Shown here: piece by piece, positions 6,327-14,521 of the stretch
Numbering within the stretch: the first letter of the stretch is position 1
Layout: every line of letters starts with the position of its first letter
Source: an uncultured Clostridia bacterium
Lineage (GTDB): Bacteria; Bacillota; Clostridia; Oscillospirales; Ruminococcaceae
Assembly (NCBI GenBank): GCA_937901805.1
Contig: CALDJI010000249.1
Location: forward strand, 1 to 15,694
Direction of reading: 5' to 3'
Length of the DNA stretch: 15,694 nt
Notes under the pieces: model-generated
Databases searched by the model: none
The model's input: only the letters and a program-made list of their open reading frames with translations
Told to the model about the DNA's origin: nothing
Made by a program: the position numbers and the translations under genes

Positions 6327-6372
6327 CAAATTCGCCTTCCTGATTTTATAATTTTCTTTTCTTTATATCTCC

Positions 6373-6403
6373 TTGACATTGGTATTATACCAGGGTTTAA
6401 GAT
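6373..6403 (+). promoter_or_regulatory. MerR-type promoter/operator upstream of the YitT-like gene
   Basis: A perfect TTGACA (6373-6378) and TAAGAT (6398-6403) are separated by 19 bp, the overlong spacer typical of MerR-activated promoters. Within the spacer is the palindrome TGGTATTATACCA (6380-6392). On the opposite strand the same palindrome contains TATAAT (6384-6389), a likely -10 for the MerR gene. One protein bound here could activate to the right and repress to the left. Confidence 0.65.
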
Positions 6404-6426
6404 ATTTAGGAAGGGAGTGGCTTCTG

Positions 6427-7104
6427 ATGAAGCAAATCAAAATTCACAGTCTTCTACGAACATTGACAGAAGGGTTTCCCTTTTACCGGATTTCCGCGAT
6501 TTTACTGGGTGCTGCAATTACTACCTTTGGGATCCATAATATTCACCAGCAGGTGAATATTACAGAGGGCGGTGTGATTGGGATGGTACTGCTTGCAAAC
6601 CGTTGGCTTGGGGTATCCCCCGGGATTGTAACATTGGTTTTGGATGTCATCTGCTATTTGCTGGCTTTTAAATATTTGGGGAGTGCATTTATCCGGATTT
6701 CTGTTGTCTCGACGCTGAGCGTATCGGTATTTTATAAACTGTGGGAGTGTTTTCCTCATCTTCTGCCGAATCTTTCGGATTATCCGCTTATTGCGGCTCT
6801 GCTGGGAGGAGTATTTGTTGGAATTGGCGTGGGGATTATTGTCCGACAGGGCGGTTCCAGTGGAGGAGATGACGCGCTTGCTTTGACGATTTCCCACCTG
6901 ACCCGCTGGAGGATTTCCCGTTCCTATTTGATTACAGATCTCACAGTCTTATTTCTTTCTTTAAGTTATATCCCGTTTACCCGTATCGGCTATTCTCTCA
7001 TTACGGTGACCGTTTCCTCACTGCTGATTGATTTTGTAAAGAGTGTTAATTTGTCTCGTACAGGAAAAACAGACCCTGTCCTGGCCCGGCAGGAGAACGA
7101 TTGA
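6427..7104 (+). CDS. YitT-family (DUF161) integral membrane protein
   Basis: A 225-residue membrane protein. ATG 6427 is selected because AAGGGAG (6411-6417) lies 9 nt before it; an upstream in-frame TTG at 6373 is the promoter -35. Five to six transmembrane segments are visible. Family features: AITTFGIHNI in the first helix, NITEGGVIGMVLL (loop and helix 2), SPGIVTLVLD and the glycine-rich RQGGSSGGDDALAL, which corresponds to the GGSTGGTD loop of YitT proteins. Typical members have about 280 residues with a C-terminal DUF2179 domain, which is missing here, so this is a short form. Function of the family is not established. It is divergent from a MerR regulator, suggesting inducible expression. 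Confidence 0.88.
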   Translation: MKQIKIHSLLRTLTEGFPFYRISAILLGAAITTFGIHNIHQQVNITEGGVIGMVLLANRWLGVSPGIVTLVLDVICYLLAFKYLGSAFIRISVVSTLSVSVFYKLWECFPHLLPNLSDYPLIAALLGGVFVGIGVGIIVRQGGSSGGDDALALTISHLTRWRISRSYLITDLTVLFLSLSYIPFTRIGYSLITVTVSSLLIDFVKSVNLSRTGKTDPVLARQEND

Positions 7105-7140
7105 TTTTGGTATACGTCTCTGTTATTATGAGAAAGGATG

Positions 7141-7266
7141 ATGAAACCTTGCAGCATGGGGTTTTCGAGATTAGAGAGGAATTTTTTTCTGAACGTGCCT
7201 ATCAGGCTTTATGAGAATTGTATGTATCTGCCCACATGGGAAAAGTTTTTAAAACTGGCAGATTGA
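7141..7266 (+). other. 41-codon open frame of doubtful coding status
   Basis: ATG 7141 (or ATG 7138) to TGA 7264-7266 encodes a 41-residue peptide, rich in Phe, Leu and Arg, containing PIRLYENCMYLPTWEKFLKL. AGAAAGG (7131-7137) is too close to the start to be a good ribosome site. It lies between the YitT-like gene and a decayed acetyltransferase, so it may be decayed sequence as well. No homologue recognised. Confidence 0.2.
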
Positions 7267-7294
7267 TATCTTTCTAAGGAGGAAACTCACATCT

Positions 7295-7588
7295 ATGGGT
7301 ACTTTAGAAAAATTCTCTGATTGGAATTTTGGTGTTGGAACAGGAAGATCTGGAGCAGTTTACAACTAGAGAGATTCCTATTTTGCGGGAATTCCGCCGA
7401 TGTGGGATTGGGAAACAGGTTGCCGCATTTGCTTTACAGGAAACAAGAGAATGGCTCTAACAACAGAAACAGATGATGTTGCGGTTAGTTTTTATCAAGC
7501 CTGTGGATTTCAGTCGGAACCCTTTTGGGAAAAGGATTCCGACGGGTATGGTATCCGATACCGGTGTAGTCTAAGGAAAACGATTTGA
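7295..7588 (+). pseudogene. Frameshifted GNAT acetyltransferase remnant
   Basis: Parts of an acetyl-CoA-dependent N-acetyltransferase in two frames. A good ribosome site AAGGAGG (7276-7282) precedes ATG 7295, which opens MGTLEKFSDWNFGV but stops at 7367. From 7335, one frame over, the sequence reads LEQEDLEQFTTREIPILREF then RRCGIGKQVAAFALQETREW; RRCGIGK is the GNAT motif A (R/QxxGxG) that binds the CoA pyrophosphate. This stops at 7458. From about 7451 the original frame resumes with MALTTETDDVAVSFYQACGF, the typical C-terminal FYxxxGF motif B region, to TGA 7586-7588. At least two frameshifts and a shortened N-terminal half make this non-functional unless recoded. The last part could be read from ATG 7400 or 7451 but has no ribosome site. 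Confidence 0.85.
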
Positions 7589-7643
7589 CGTTTTTTGACA
7601 ATGGCTTTTGTATCGAACTGGAATAAAAAAGGGGGAATATTCC

Positions 7644-8276
7644 ATGCTGGAATGCAAGGTGGATCTGCGCTCCTTGGCCAGGGAATGCGGAAATTGCAGG
7701 AAATGTAGGGCTGTTTCAAAAGGTTCATACTATTTTGACAAGGATCTGAAGGATTCTACAGTTTTGGTACTGCAATTGGAAGACCTGATTCAATCACAGA
7801 CCCCTTATTCCTGCTGTGGACCGGAAATTCACAAAGATCCTGACATTCGGGTCTTCCGCCCGGATGGGACGCTGCTTTGCAGGATTGAGGCGAAGATGCT
7901 CAATGACAAACCTTTTATGAAAGTCCACGAATTATTACCTGGACATGATCTGTTCCCGAAAGAAACCATTGTGGTCGATACTCCAAAACTGGACAGTTAT
8001 CTCAAAAGAAGAGCGGAGGAGCCCACCATTCCTATCTTTGTCGTATGGACTCTGGGGCGTCTCTGCGAAGGGCTGTATGGCAGCACTGTTTTCCAGAATG
8101 TTGACATTTTAGGACAGATCAGAAGACAAAAGGGAGATGCCCGTGTCTTTCGGCGTCGGCCGGGAAAAGGCGATTTTGTAAATGGAAAACAGATGGGAAT
8201 TATACAGAAATACCATTTTTCCGTACGGGAATGCCGGCCGATTGAAGAACTGGTTGAAGTAATCCTTAATTTATAA
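7644..8276 (+). CDS. Putative PD-(D/E)XK nuclease-fold protein, Cys-rich N terminus
   Basis: A 210-residue cytoplasmic protein. ATG 7644 lies 7 nt after AAAAGGGGGA and is preferred to the TTG at 7608. Not a family I recognise by name. Two things are visible. First, residues 15-21 (CGNCRKC) with Cys57-Cys58 could bind a metal. Second, DPDIRVFRPDGTLL followed by CRIEAK gives Asp67-x14-Glu82-x-Lys84, flanked by hydrophobic strands. This is the PD-(D/E)XK catalytic pattern of many nucleases. A third block, DTPKLDSYLKRR (112-123) followed by IPIFVVWTL (129-137), resembles the alpha-beta element after the motif where the sheet continues. It is flanked by a GNAT pseudogene and convergent with an LCP-like gene, so the context gives no clue. 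The nuclease fold is inference; the ORF itself is well supported. Confidence 0.7.
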   Translation: MLECKVDLRSLARECGNCRKCRAVSKGSYYFDKDLKDSTVLVLQLEDLIQSQTPYSCCGPEIHKDPDIRVFRPDGTLLCRIEAKMLNDKPFMKVHELLPGHDLFPKETIVVDTPKLDSYLKRRAEEPTIPIFVVWTLGRLCEGLYGSTVFQNVDILGQIRRQKGDARVFRRRPGKGDFVNGKQMGIIQKYHFSVRECRPIEELVEVILNL

Positions 8277-8291
8277 AAAGAACCGGGCGGA

Positions 8292-9140
8292 CTACCGGTA
8301 TTCCTCGGCAAGAGAGGCTAGGTTATCTCCCATATAGGGGGCAAGGTGGACATATTCCGGATGGAGCATAAGTGTAATTGCCTCTTCCTGTTTTGCTAAA
8401 TCGTGCAGGGAAAGATTCGTTTCCATGGAATTTATCACTTCTTGATACAATTGCTGAATATGGGAATAATCGGGAATGGCAAAGATGTTTTTCATCAGTT
8501 TTCCATATAATTCCAAAGCCATCACGGGATCTTGTTTCTGTTGTGTGCTATGCAGAAGTCCGACAAAAAGTTCTCCCCCAATATACTGAGAACCCGAAGA
8601 TATCGCCACCCCATTCGGTAGCGTCATGGATGCTGGAAAATTATAGGAAAATCCACCCGCAAAATCCACTGCGTTAGAAAGGGTAAGATCCGTCAAATCA
8701 ATATATTTCCCGATGGATATCCTCATTTCCTGTGCAAGCTGTCTTGCCACTTCTCCACACCCGCCGTATTGGTAAGCTTGTTCCAAGGTCCCTGCAGAAT
8801 GCTCTACACTCAGCGGGGTATTTGGGAGAAAAACTGTGAGGGAGAGCTGAAGCCTGTCGGGTAGAAATCCTGTCAAAAGATATTGATAAGGTGCTTGTGA
8901 ATTTTCTTGCCGAAGACAGATGAGTATTGTTTCCCGGTCTGTATAAGATCCTGGTATAGAGGTAACGGGGACGCTGTCTTGCGGGGTTCCTGCTGATTCC
9001 TCTTTTGGGTGGATTGTCCATAAAAGAATTGGCAGGGCAATTAGGGACAAAATTAGAAAAGAAAGACCAAAAGCCAATAGAAAATAGCGCAGGGATAAAT
9101 TTGTTTTTTTCTTTCCCATTTTAAATCGCCGTCCTCTCAT
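8292..9140 (-). CDS. Membrane-anchored LytR-CpsA-Psr (LCP)-like protein
   Basis: About 282 residues from the minus-strand ATG at 9140, chosen because GGGAGA stands 8 nt before it; MGKKK seven residues later is an alternative. A basic N terminus is followed by one membrane helix (about residues 17-42), leaving an extracytoplasmic domain. That domain has features of the LCP fold: FLPNTPLSVEHSAGTLEQAY then QYGGCGEVARQLA and IGKYIDLTDLTLSNAVDFAGG, equivalent to the strand/helix/lipid pocket of LCP phosphotransferases that attach polymers to peptidoglycan. The Arg residues that contact pyrophosphate in LCP enzymes are not obvious and the family's usual LxR and DSI motifs are changed. It may be a regulatory or degenerate member. 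The stop is 15 bp from the stop of the convergent gene. Confidence 0.7.
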   Translation of the reverse strand: MRGRRFKMGKKKTNLSLRYFLLAFGLSFLILSLIALPILLWTIHPKEESAGTPQDSVPVTSIPGSYTDRETILICLRQENSQAPYQYLLTGFLPDRLQLSLTVFLPNTPLSVEHSAGTLEQAYQYGGCGEVARQLAQEMRISIGKYIDLTDLTLSNAVDFAGGFSYNFPASMTLPNGVAISSGSQYIGGELFVGLLHSTQQKQDPVMALELYGKLMKNIFAIPDYSHIQQLYQEVINSMETNLSLHDLAKQEEAITLMLHPEYVHLAPYMGDNLASLAEEYR

Positions 9141-9185
9141 ACATACTTCTCCCGAGAGGTTGGACAGGGAAAGCGGCATTTATAC

Positions 9186-9222
9186 AAAAAGCGCGTGAGG
9201 AGCCTTTTCTCACGCGCTTTTG
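9186..9222 (-). terminator. Intrinsic terminator after the CmpB-like gene
   Basis: AAAAGCGCGTGAG (9187-9199) pairs perfectly with CTCACGCGCTTTT (9209-9221) around a nine-base loop. On the minus strand it is immediately downstream of the stop codon at 9223 and is followed by T residues. A strong 13-bp stem; it also insulates the LCP-like gene. Confidence 0.92.
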
Positions 9223-9924
9223 CTATTTTTCAACGTACATCATGTTGGGGTAAACTCTGTGGAGCAGTTCATCCGGATAGTGTTTATCCAGAAAAACAGC
9301 AATTTGGCTTTGCGCAGGAATCCCTTCGTGCCGTTGTGTCATTCTGGCCACAGCGAGCCCGGAAATTAAGGTGTTGAGGATCATAAATACCAATAAGATC
9401 CAAGTCAGCGGTTTTCCAATATGGGAGGGGATTTTCTCAATCCATTTTGAAAGAAGAGGATAACAAAATTTCATCCAGATAAGTGCAAGCAACCCCCAAA
9501 ATACGGAGTATTTTAAGGTGATTCTGCCGTTAATGCTCATGGGCAGATGGTCATATTGCCAGGAAACCGTGCCAAACAGTGTTTCTTGTAAAAAACTGCA
9601 GAAATACTCAAAAGCATCACCGATAATGATTCCGCCAAGAAAAATCCAAAGATCTCCTTTTTTGATAAGCCAGGAAAGACAAATTGTCAAAAGGAATGTT
9701 CCAAATCCATAGACCAGATTAAAAGGGCCATAGATCAATCCCTGTCTGCTTTCGAAATGATGCTTAGTTATCAAACACCAGATCGTCTCCACGAGCACTC
9801 CCAAAAAGCATCCTATAAAAAATACCCAAAACAATTTGTAAAAATTCATCCCTGCGGCAAAAGAGTGTGCTTGTTCCCTCTCAGCTGTGTCGACTTTTCT
9901 TTTGGATAAAATTTGCCCCTCCAT
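9223..9924 (-). CDS. CmpB-family putative ABC-transporter type IV membrane protein
   Basis: A 233-residue membrane protein with five to six hydrophobic segments. The signature of the ABC_trans_CmpB family is seen at residues 32-75: FFIGCFLGVLVETIW followed by RQGLIYGPFNLVYGFGTFLL, i.e. GxLxE...RxGLIYGPFxLVYGFG. Later DAFEYFCSFLQETLFGTVSW matches the second conserved block (EYxxSxxxExxFGxxxWDY). AGGGGG precedes ATG 9924 (minus strand) by 8 nt. The C-terminal 45 residues are soluble. The actual transport activity of the family is unproven. It has its own -10 like TATAAT at 9978-9983 on the minus strand, and its own terminator. Confidence 0.85.
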   Translation of the reverse strand: MEGQILSKRKVDTAEREQAHSFAAGMNFYKLFWVFFIGCFLGVLVETIWCLITKHHFESRQGLIYGPFNLVYGFGTFLLTICLSWLIKKGDLWIFLGGIIIGDAFEYFCSFLQETLFGTVSWQYDHLPMSINGRITLKYSVFWGLLALIWMKFCYPLLSKWIEKIPSHIGKPLTWILLVFMILNTLISGLAVARMTQRHEGIPAQSQIAVFLDKHYPDELLHRVYPNMMYVEK

Positions 9925-10071
9925 TTTGGTACCCCCTTTTGATAATAAAGGTATCGTGAAAAACTATTTCATTTTTCATTATATCGTTTCTAGAAAGAAA
10001 AATCCTCAAGAAACTCTTAATATTTTACAAAGTTTGTATTCTTGTAGTAGAATTTCAAAAGACATAATAAG

Positions 10072-10118
10072 AAAAAGCAATCTATTCCCTATCTATATGA
10101 GGAATAGATTGCTTTTTT
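10072..10118. terminator. Strong bidirectional intrinsic terminator
   Basis: AAAAAGCAATCTATTCC (10072-10088) pairs perfectly with its complement at 10101-10117, 17 bp with a 12-base loop. T tracts occur on both strands. It lies 48 nt after the glpK stop and is the probable end of the glpK transcript. Confidence 0.92.
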
Positions 10119-10165
10119 GATTTTTTCTTTAAAATTCAATAGATCCGGGATTATCTCTTCGCCTG

Positions 10166-11662
10166 TCATAAAGCGGAAGGCCTTGCCCAATTTTGGCTGC
10201 GTGCAATCGCTTTGTGCCATTCAGCAATCCGTGTGGCACGGGATTTTTCATCCATATTTGGATGGAACGTGGTTTGTAAAGATTGCCCCTTTTTTAAAAT
10301 ATCGGGATGATCCCATATGCCGACTGCAAGCCCGGCCAGATAAGCAGCTCCAAGTGCTGTGGTCTCCTGGATGAAAGGGCGCTGGACAGTTTTATTTAAA
10401 ATATCCGATTGAAACTGCATCAGAAAATGATCTCGGGAAGCACCCCCGTCTACTTTTAACTCCTGGATATGTAAGCCGGTATCACTTTCCATGGCGGTGA
10501 CCAAATCAGCGCTTTGGTAGGCAATGGATTCCTGTGCTGCCCGTATGATATGTTCTCGTTTTGTGCCGCGCGTCAGCCCGAACAGACACCCTCGTGCATA
10601 CATATCCCAGTAAGGGGCGCCAAGCCCGGTAAAGGCGGGGACAAAATAAACACCGCCGGTATCCGGTACCTTTTTCGCATAGTATTCCGCGTCGCGGCTG
10701 TCTGTAAAAAAGCGCATTTCGTCTCTCAGCCACTGGATAACAGCTCCTCCGATGAAGACGCTTCCCTCCAGGGCATACTGAATGTCGTCACCAGCACTTG
10801 CTGCAATTGTGGTTAACAGCCCATTCTGACTGATATGCGGATGATTTCCTGTGTTCATGAGCAGAAAACATCCGGTTCCATAGGTGTTTTTAGCATCACC
10901 CTGTGAAAAACAACATTGTCCAAATAGGGCTGCCTGTTGGTCTCCGGCTATTCCTGCAATTGGAATGGGAACGCCCTCTATATATGCGGTTCCATACCGT
11001 TCGCTGGAGCTAGTTACTTCCGGGAGCATACTGCGTGGAATATCAAACAGGTCAAGCAGTTCCTCATCCCACTCCAAACTATGAATATTATAGAGCATGG
11101 TTCGGGAGGCATTGGTGCGATCCGTGATATGCAGTTTGCCTCCCGTCAGCTTCCAGATGAGCCAGGTGTCTACCGTTCCAAACAGCAGTTTCCCCTGTTG
11201 AGCGCGTTCTTTTGCCCCCTCCACATGATTGAGAATCCAGTGGAGCTTGCTGGCGGAAAAATAGGCGTCTGGGATTAATCCTGTTTTTTCTTGAATTTTT
11301 TTGGAAAGACCCTGTTTCACAAAGGTTTCTATCATAGGAGCCGTTCTCCTGCATTGCCAGACAATTGCATTATAAACGGGTTTTCCGGTCTGCCTGTCCC
11401 AGACAATTGTCGTTTCCCTTTGGTTTGTAATTCCAATGGCCGCAATTTCATGGGGATCAATTCCGCTTTTGGCCAGTAATTCTGTGATTACACTATATTG
11501 ACTGGACCAAATTTCCATAGGATCATGTTCTACCCAGCCCTCTCGGGGGTAGATTTGAGAAAATTCCCGTTGCGCAGTAGCGACAATTTGTTGGCTTGTA
11601 TCAAATAATATGGCCCTGCTGGAGGTTGTCCCCTGATCAAGAGCCAGAATATAATTTGCCAT
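10166..11662 (-). CDS. glpK: Glycerol kinase
   Basis: A 498-residue FGGY-family kinase that phosphorylates glycerol to sn-glycerol 3-phosphate in the cytoplasm. Start at the minus-strand ATG 11662 ([18 protein letters not shown]), 8 nt after AGAAAGGA; the reading frame stays open 16 codons further upstream, with no ribosome site. The phosphate-binding loop LDQGTTSSR (about residues 8-16), [23 protein letters not shown], the WQCRRT glycerol-site Arg, [26 protein letters not shown] and [20 protein letters not shown] are all near the consensus. The length is that of E. coli GlpK (502). The fructose-1,6-bisphosphate loop found in enteric enzymes cannot be judged. It stands alone: no glpF, glpD or glpP nearby. 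No catalytic residues seem lost. Confidence 0.98.
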   Translation of the reverse strand: MANYILALDQGTTSSRAILFDTSQQIVATAQREFSQIYPREGWVEHDPMEIWSSQYSVITELLAKSGIDPHEIAAIGITNQRETTIVWDRQTGKPVYNAIVWQCRRTAPMIETFVKQGLSKKIQEKTGLIPDAYFSASKLHWILNHVEGAKERAQQGKLLFGTVDTWLIWKLTGGKLHITDRTNASRTMLYNIHSLEWDEELLDLFDIPRSMLPEVTSSSERYGTAYIEGVPIPIAGIAGDQQAALFGQCCFSQGDAKNTYGTGCFLLMNTGNHPHISQNGLLTTIAASAGDDIQYALEGSVFIGGAVIQWLRDEMRFFTDSRDAEYYAKKVPDTGGVYFVPAFTGLGAPYWDMYARGCLFGLTRGTKREHIIRAAQESIAYQSADLVTAMESDTGLHIQELKVDGGASRDHFLMQFQSDILNKTVQRPFIQETTALGAAYLAGLAVGIWDHPDILKKGQSLQTTFHPNMDEKSRATRIAEWHKAIARSQNWARPSAL

Positions 11663-11862
11663 AAAATAATCCTTTCTTGATATTTCTTCTAAGATAGCGT
11701 TTTTCGACAATCAGAAATATATATAAGTATACTATGGTTCCTATGGAAAAGAAAGATAAGATATTCCATGAAAAAGATTTTTCAGAAGAAATTTGTATTT
11801 TTTATTTAATTTTGTTGTCATACAAAATGTATTTTCAATTTTAGATAAGTTTCCTATATTTT

Positions 11863-11881
11863 TATAGAAAGCCTTTCTATA
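11863..11881. promoter_or_regulatory. Perfect dyad, candidate operator of the peptide locus
   Basis: TATAGAAA-GCC-TTTCTATA: eight perfect bases per arm, three-base centre, placed 60-80 bp upstream of the predicted -10 of the radical SAM gene. The position suits an activator site. No matching regulator was found in the window. Confidence 0.4.
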
Positions 11882-11939
11882 TTATACAATATTCTGTCGA
11901 ATTTTAGGATACGATTATAATGGTTATTTAGAAAACTTA

Positions 11940-11948
11940 TGTTATAAT
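11940..11948 (+). promoter_or_regulatory. Extended -10 promoter of the peptide-maturation operon
   Basis: TGTTATAAT is an extended -10 (TGn plus consensus TATAAT). The -35 (ATGGTT at 11920-11925, 17-bp spacer) is weak, as is often the case with a TGn element. The start would be near 11955, giving a leader of about 34 nt. Confidence 0.6.
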
Positions 11949-11988
11949 AAACTTAAGATTTCTTTTTATTGGAAAGGATTTGTATATT

Positions 11989-13398
11989 ATGGATAAAACT
12001 CCGTTTGTGCATCTTCTAAAAAGCCCATATCACCATTATATATTTGATGTGAATACAAATTCCATCGTTCGGATAAGCAAGGGATTTTATAACTACTTAT
12101 TGGAAGAGCAGAAGGGCAGAAGTCCGATTGCCTCCGATGAGGTGAATTTGGAAAGAAAATCCCTAATGGAACAGGGGTATCTGAAGACAAAACATCCGGA
12201 GAAAATAGAAAATCCTGATATAGATGATATAGAGTATCTTTTTACATATCATCTACGCCAACTAGTGTTACAGGTGACACAGCAGTGCAATTTTCGATGC
12301 AGCTATTGTCCTTACACTGTGGGAGATGACTACGTTCAGAGAGGTCATAGCGCGAAACGCATGGACTGGGAAACCGCTAAAGCGGCAATTGATTTTTTTG
12401 CAGATCGTACTCGAGATGTGCCAAATCCTGCGATAAGCTTCTACGGCGGGGAACCTCTGTTGGAAAAAGATTTGATTATCCGGTGTGTAGAATACTGTAA
12501 AAAGAGGTTTGCTGGGAAAAATCTGATTTTTAGCATGACAACCAATGCCTCTCTGCTTACAGAAGAACTTGCAAGATACTTCCTGAAATCCCATTTCAAA
12601 TTGATGATCAGTTTGGACGGGCCTCCGGAAATACATGATCGTAACCGTAGGATTGCATCGAATGGAGAAGGTTCTTTCCGTGCGGTTTACAACACAGTTA
12701 TGGATCTGGCGGAAAAGATCCCGGGATTCCTTTCCTGCATTGATTTTAATGCGGTGGTAGACCCGCAAAATGATATGACCAAAGTAAATCGTTTTTTCTC
12801 AAAGCAATTGTCTCAGGCGAACCATATCCGTGCAGGTTTGGTAGATCCGCCTCCGGGGACGACTCTGTATTTTCCGGCAGAATACCAACAAAAACAGAAA
12901 ACTCAGGAACTTTTGGCAATGTTGGCGGTGGAAGGATATGTGGATCCTCAGCAACTTCCGCTGATTGCGAAAAATGAGTATGAACAGATCAAGGACAATA
13001 TCAATAAAATGACCCCGCATCTGGAATTGCCTGATCGGATGATGCATGGAGGGCCTTGTATTCCGGGATATCGTAAATTGTTTGTTACAACTACTGGGAC
13101 TCTTTTGCCCTGTGAAAAATGCAGTGAGACTTCGGAAGAAATGAATATTGGAAATTTAAACGATGGATTCGATTTTGAAAACATTAAAAAACTGATGAAT
13201 GGCGGAAATCGTGTGGAGCAAGACTGCAAGGATTGTTGGGCAATTGAAAACTGTGACATCTGCGGAGTAAAAGTGGATGGGATTCACGATCCGCGCGAAC
13301 TGCGCAGGATTTGCCGATCATCGAGACTGAATTTTGAGCACCGGTTAAATCAAATCATTGCGTTAAGGGAAATAGAAGAAGGAGAGTTCTCAAAATGA
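11989..13398 (+). CDS. Radical SAM/SPASM peptide maturase, CcpM-like
   Basis: 469 residues. ATG 11989 lies 10 nt after GGAAAGGA and is preferred to TTG 11980. The N-terminal 90 residues (HHYIFDVNTNSIVRISKGFY) look like a peptide-recognition extension. The radical SAM core starts with CNFRCSYC: Cys100, Cys104 and Cys107 ligate the SAM-cleaving [4Fe-4S] cluster. SFYGGEPLLE is the GGEP motif and SMTTNASLLT and LMISLDGPPEIHD follow as expected. A C-terminal SPASM domain carries GGPC, LLPCEKC, CKDCW, NCDIC and a final IC, ligands for auxiliary clusters. Such enzymes make thioether or C-C cross-links in ribosomal peptides. It overlaps the next gene by ATGA (13395-13398). Its neighbours match the Clo7bot locus (maturase CcpM, TIGR04066 protein, acyl-carrier-like protein, Cys-rich precursor). 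Family certain; CcpM subtype inferred from context. Confidence 0.93.
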   Translation: MDKTPFVHLLKSPYHHYIFDVNTNSIVRISKGFYNYLLEEQKGRSPIASDEVNLERKSLMEQGYLKTKHPEKIENPDIDDIEYLFTYHLRQLVLQVTQQCNFRCSYCPYTVGDDYVQRGHSAKRMDWETAKAAIDFFADRTRDVPNPAISFYGGEPLLEKDLIIRCVEYCKKRFAGKNLIFSMTTNASLLTEELARYFLKSHFKLMISLDGPPEIHDRNRRIASNGEGSFRAVYNTVMDLAEKIPGFLSCIDFNAVVDPQNDMTKVNRFFSKQLSQANHIRAGLVDPPPGTTLYFPAEYQQKQKTQELLAMLAVEGYVDPQQLPLIAKNEYEQIKDNINKMTPHLELPDRMMHGGPCIPGYRKLFVTTTGTLLPCEKCSETSEEMNIGNLNDGFDFENIKKLMNGGNRVEQDCKDCWAIENCDICGVKVDGIHDPRELRRICRSSRLNFEHRLNQIIALREIEEGEFSK

Positions 13399-14507
13399 GT
13401 ATACAAAAGGCGTTGCTTTATCCGCTTGTCCGGGAAAATGTACCTTTGATACGTTTTCGGAAACTGGTAGAACAGGAACTTTCCCTTGAAATTGTAGAGG
13501 CGGTTTCCCCTCCTGCTTATCATATGGAGGGGAAAGACGCGGCTTATCTTGATGAGGGGGAAAATACAAATTTTATCCTCAGCGGAGATTTTGACAGGGC
13601 TATAGAGCACTGCGACTGTATCCTGTTGGCAAAAACAGAGGAGTGGAACTACAGCGAGTATCTGATTGAAATTGTTGATCACTTGATTACTGCATGCAAA
13701 AACCATAAAAATATCTATTGTACCCAAAAGTTGCCAGAACCTTACCATACTTTTTTCCAGGCATATGCCGAAAGGTATTCCGTGGGGTTTTCTGTTTTGG
13801 AAAATAAGATTCCCCCGTTGGATATGAACCAATTGGATCGGATTTATCCGATTCATACGCCCATTCTGGCTGTCGCCGGGATGAACGAGGATTGCGGGGA
13901 ATTTGGACTCCAGCTGGGACTTCTGAAAACCCTCCGGGAGGAGGGGTATCGGGTATCTTATGTAGGACCCAATGAATATGCTGAATGGGTGGGGGGATAC
14001 GCTTTCCCAAAAGCAGAGCTGGAAACGCTTTCCTATCCATTTGAGATAAAAATAAGATATCTGAATACCTGGTTGAAAAAGATAGAGGAAGAGCAATTTC
14101 CTGATATTATCTTGCTTGGGATTCCGGGAGGAACCATGCCGATTGACGAATACAATCTCAATTCCTGCGGATATTTTGCCTATTTAACCGGTTGTGCAGT
14201 CACAGTGGATTTTACAGTGTGGACAATTCCCTGTACAGAGTATCAGCCGGAATATCTGGAACAGTGTCAAAGAGAAATGGAATACCGGTACTATCTGCCG
14301 GTGGATTGTCTGTGTCTGTCCAATATCCAGATTACCCCTTCGGTCATGAGCGAAACAAAAACCACATTTGAAAAGGATGTTTTCTTTGCTGAAAGGGTTG
14401 GCAGGATTATGGACCTGTATTGGGAAAAAGGCGTCAAAATTTTGGAAGTAGAAAATTCGAAAACCTATCGGGATATTGTAAAACGATTATATGAAAAATT
14501 GGGGTAG
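13395..14507 (+). CDS. TIGR04066-type peptide maturation system protein
   Basis: A 370-residue protein, soluble. Its start overlaps the radical SAM stop by four bases (ATGA), implying translational coupling; GGAGAG lies just upstream. The sequence matches my memory of the peptide maturation system protein of TIGR04066, found next to CcpM-type maturases: MSIQKALLYPLVRENVPLIR at the N terminus, the central TPILAVAGMNEDCGEFGLQL then GLLKTLREEGYRVSYVG, and DIILLGIPGGTMP. The central segment has the shape of a P-loop NTPase (strand, Gly-rich loop, GKF-like helix), but the Lys is replaced (CGEF), so nucleotide hydrolysis is doubtful. Biochemical function of the family is unknown. Co-occurrence with the maturase suggests that it acts on the precursor or as partner of the carrier-like protein. 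Confidence 0.85.
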   Translation: MSIQKALLYPLVRENVPLIRFRKLVEQELSLEIVEAVSPPAYHMEGKDAAYLDEGENTNFILSGDFDRAIEHCDCILLAKTEEWNYSEYLIEIVDHLITACKNHKNIYCTQKLPEPYHTFFQAYAERYSVGFSVLENKIPPLDMNQLDRIYPIHTPILAVAGMNEDCGEFGLQLGLLKTLREEGYRVSYVGPNEYAEWVGGYAFPKAELETLSYPFEIKIRYLNTWLKKIEEEQFPDIILLGIPGGTMPIDEYNLNSCGYFAYLTGCAVTVDFTVWTIPCTEYQPEYLEQCQREMEYRYYLPVDCLCLSNIQITPSVMSETKTTFEKDVFFAERVGRIMDLYWEKGVKILEVENSKTYRDIVKRLYEKLG

Positions 14508-14521
14508 AGGAGGAAGGAAAG

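Larger units (their letters stand above)
11663..11988. other. AT-rich divergent intergenic region, glpK / radical SAM gene
   Basis: 326 bases, strikingly A+T rich, with no convincing ORF on either strand. It holds the ribosome site of glpK, the dyad at 11863-11881, and an extended -10 at 11940-11948 before the radical SAM gene. A minus-strand promoter for glpK is likely near 11725-11735 (TATACT/TATATA) but has no clear -35. Confidence 0.6.

Noticed and set aside
7400..7588. Intact small protein of 62 residues
   Set aside because: No ribosome site; its first 17 residues are out of frame with the GNAT core, so it is the 3' part of the pseudogene.
8282..8299. Terminator between the two convergent genes
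   Set aside because: Only a 5-bp stem (ACCGG/CCGGT) with an eight-base loop and no T tract.
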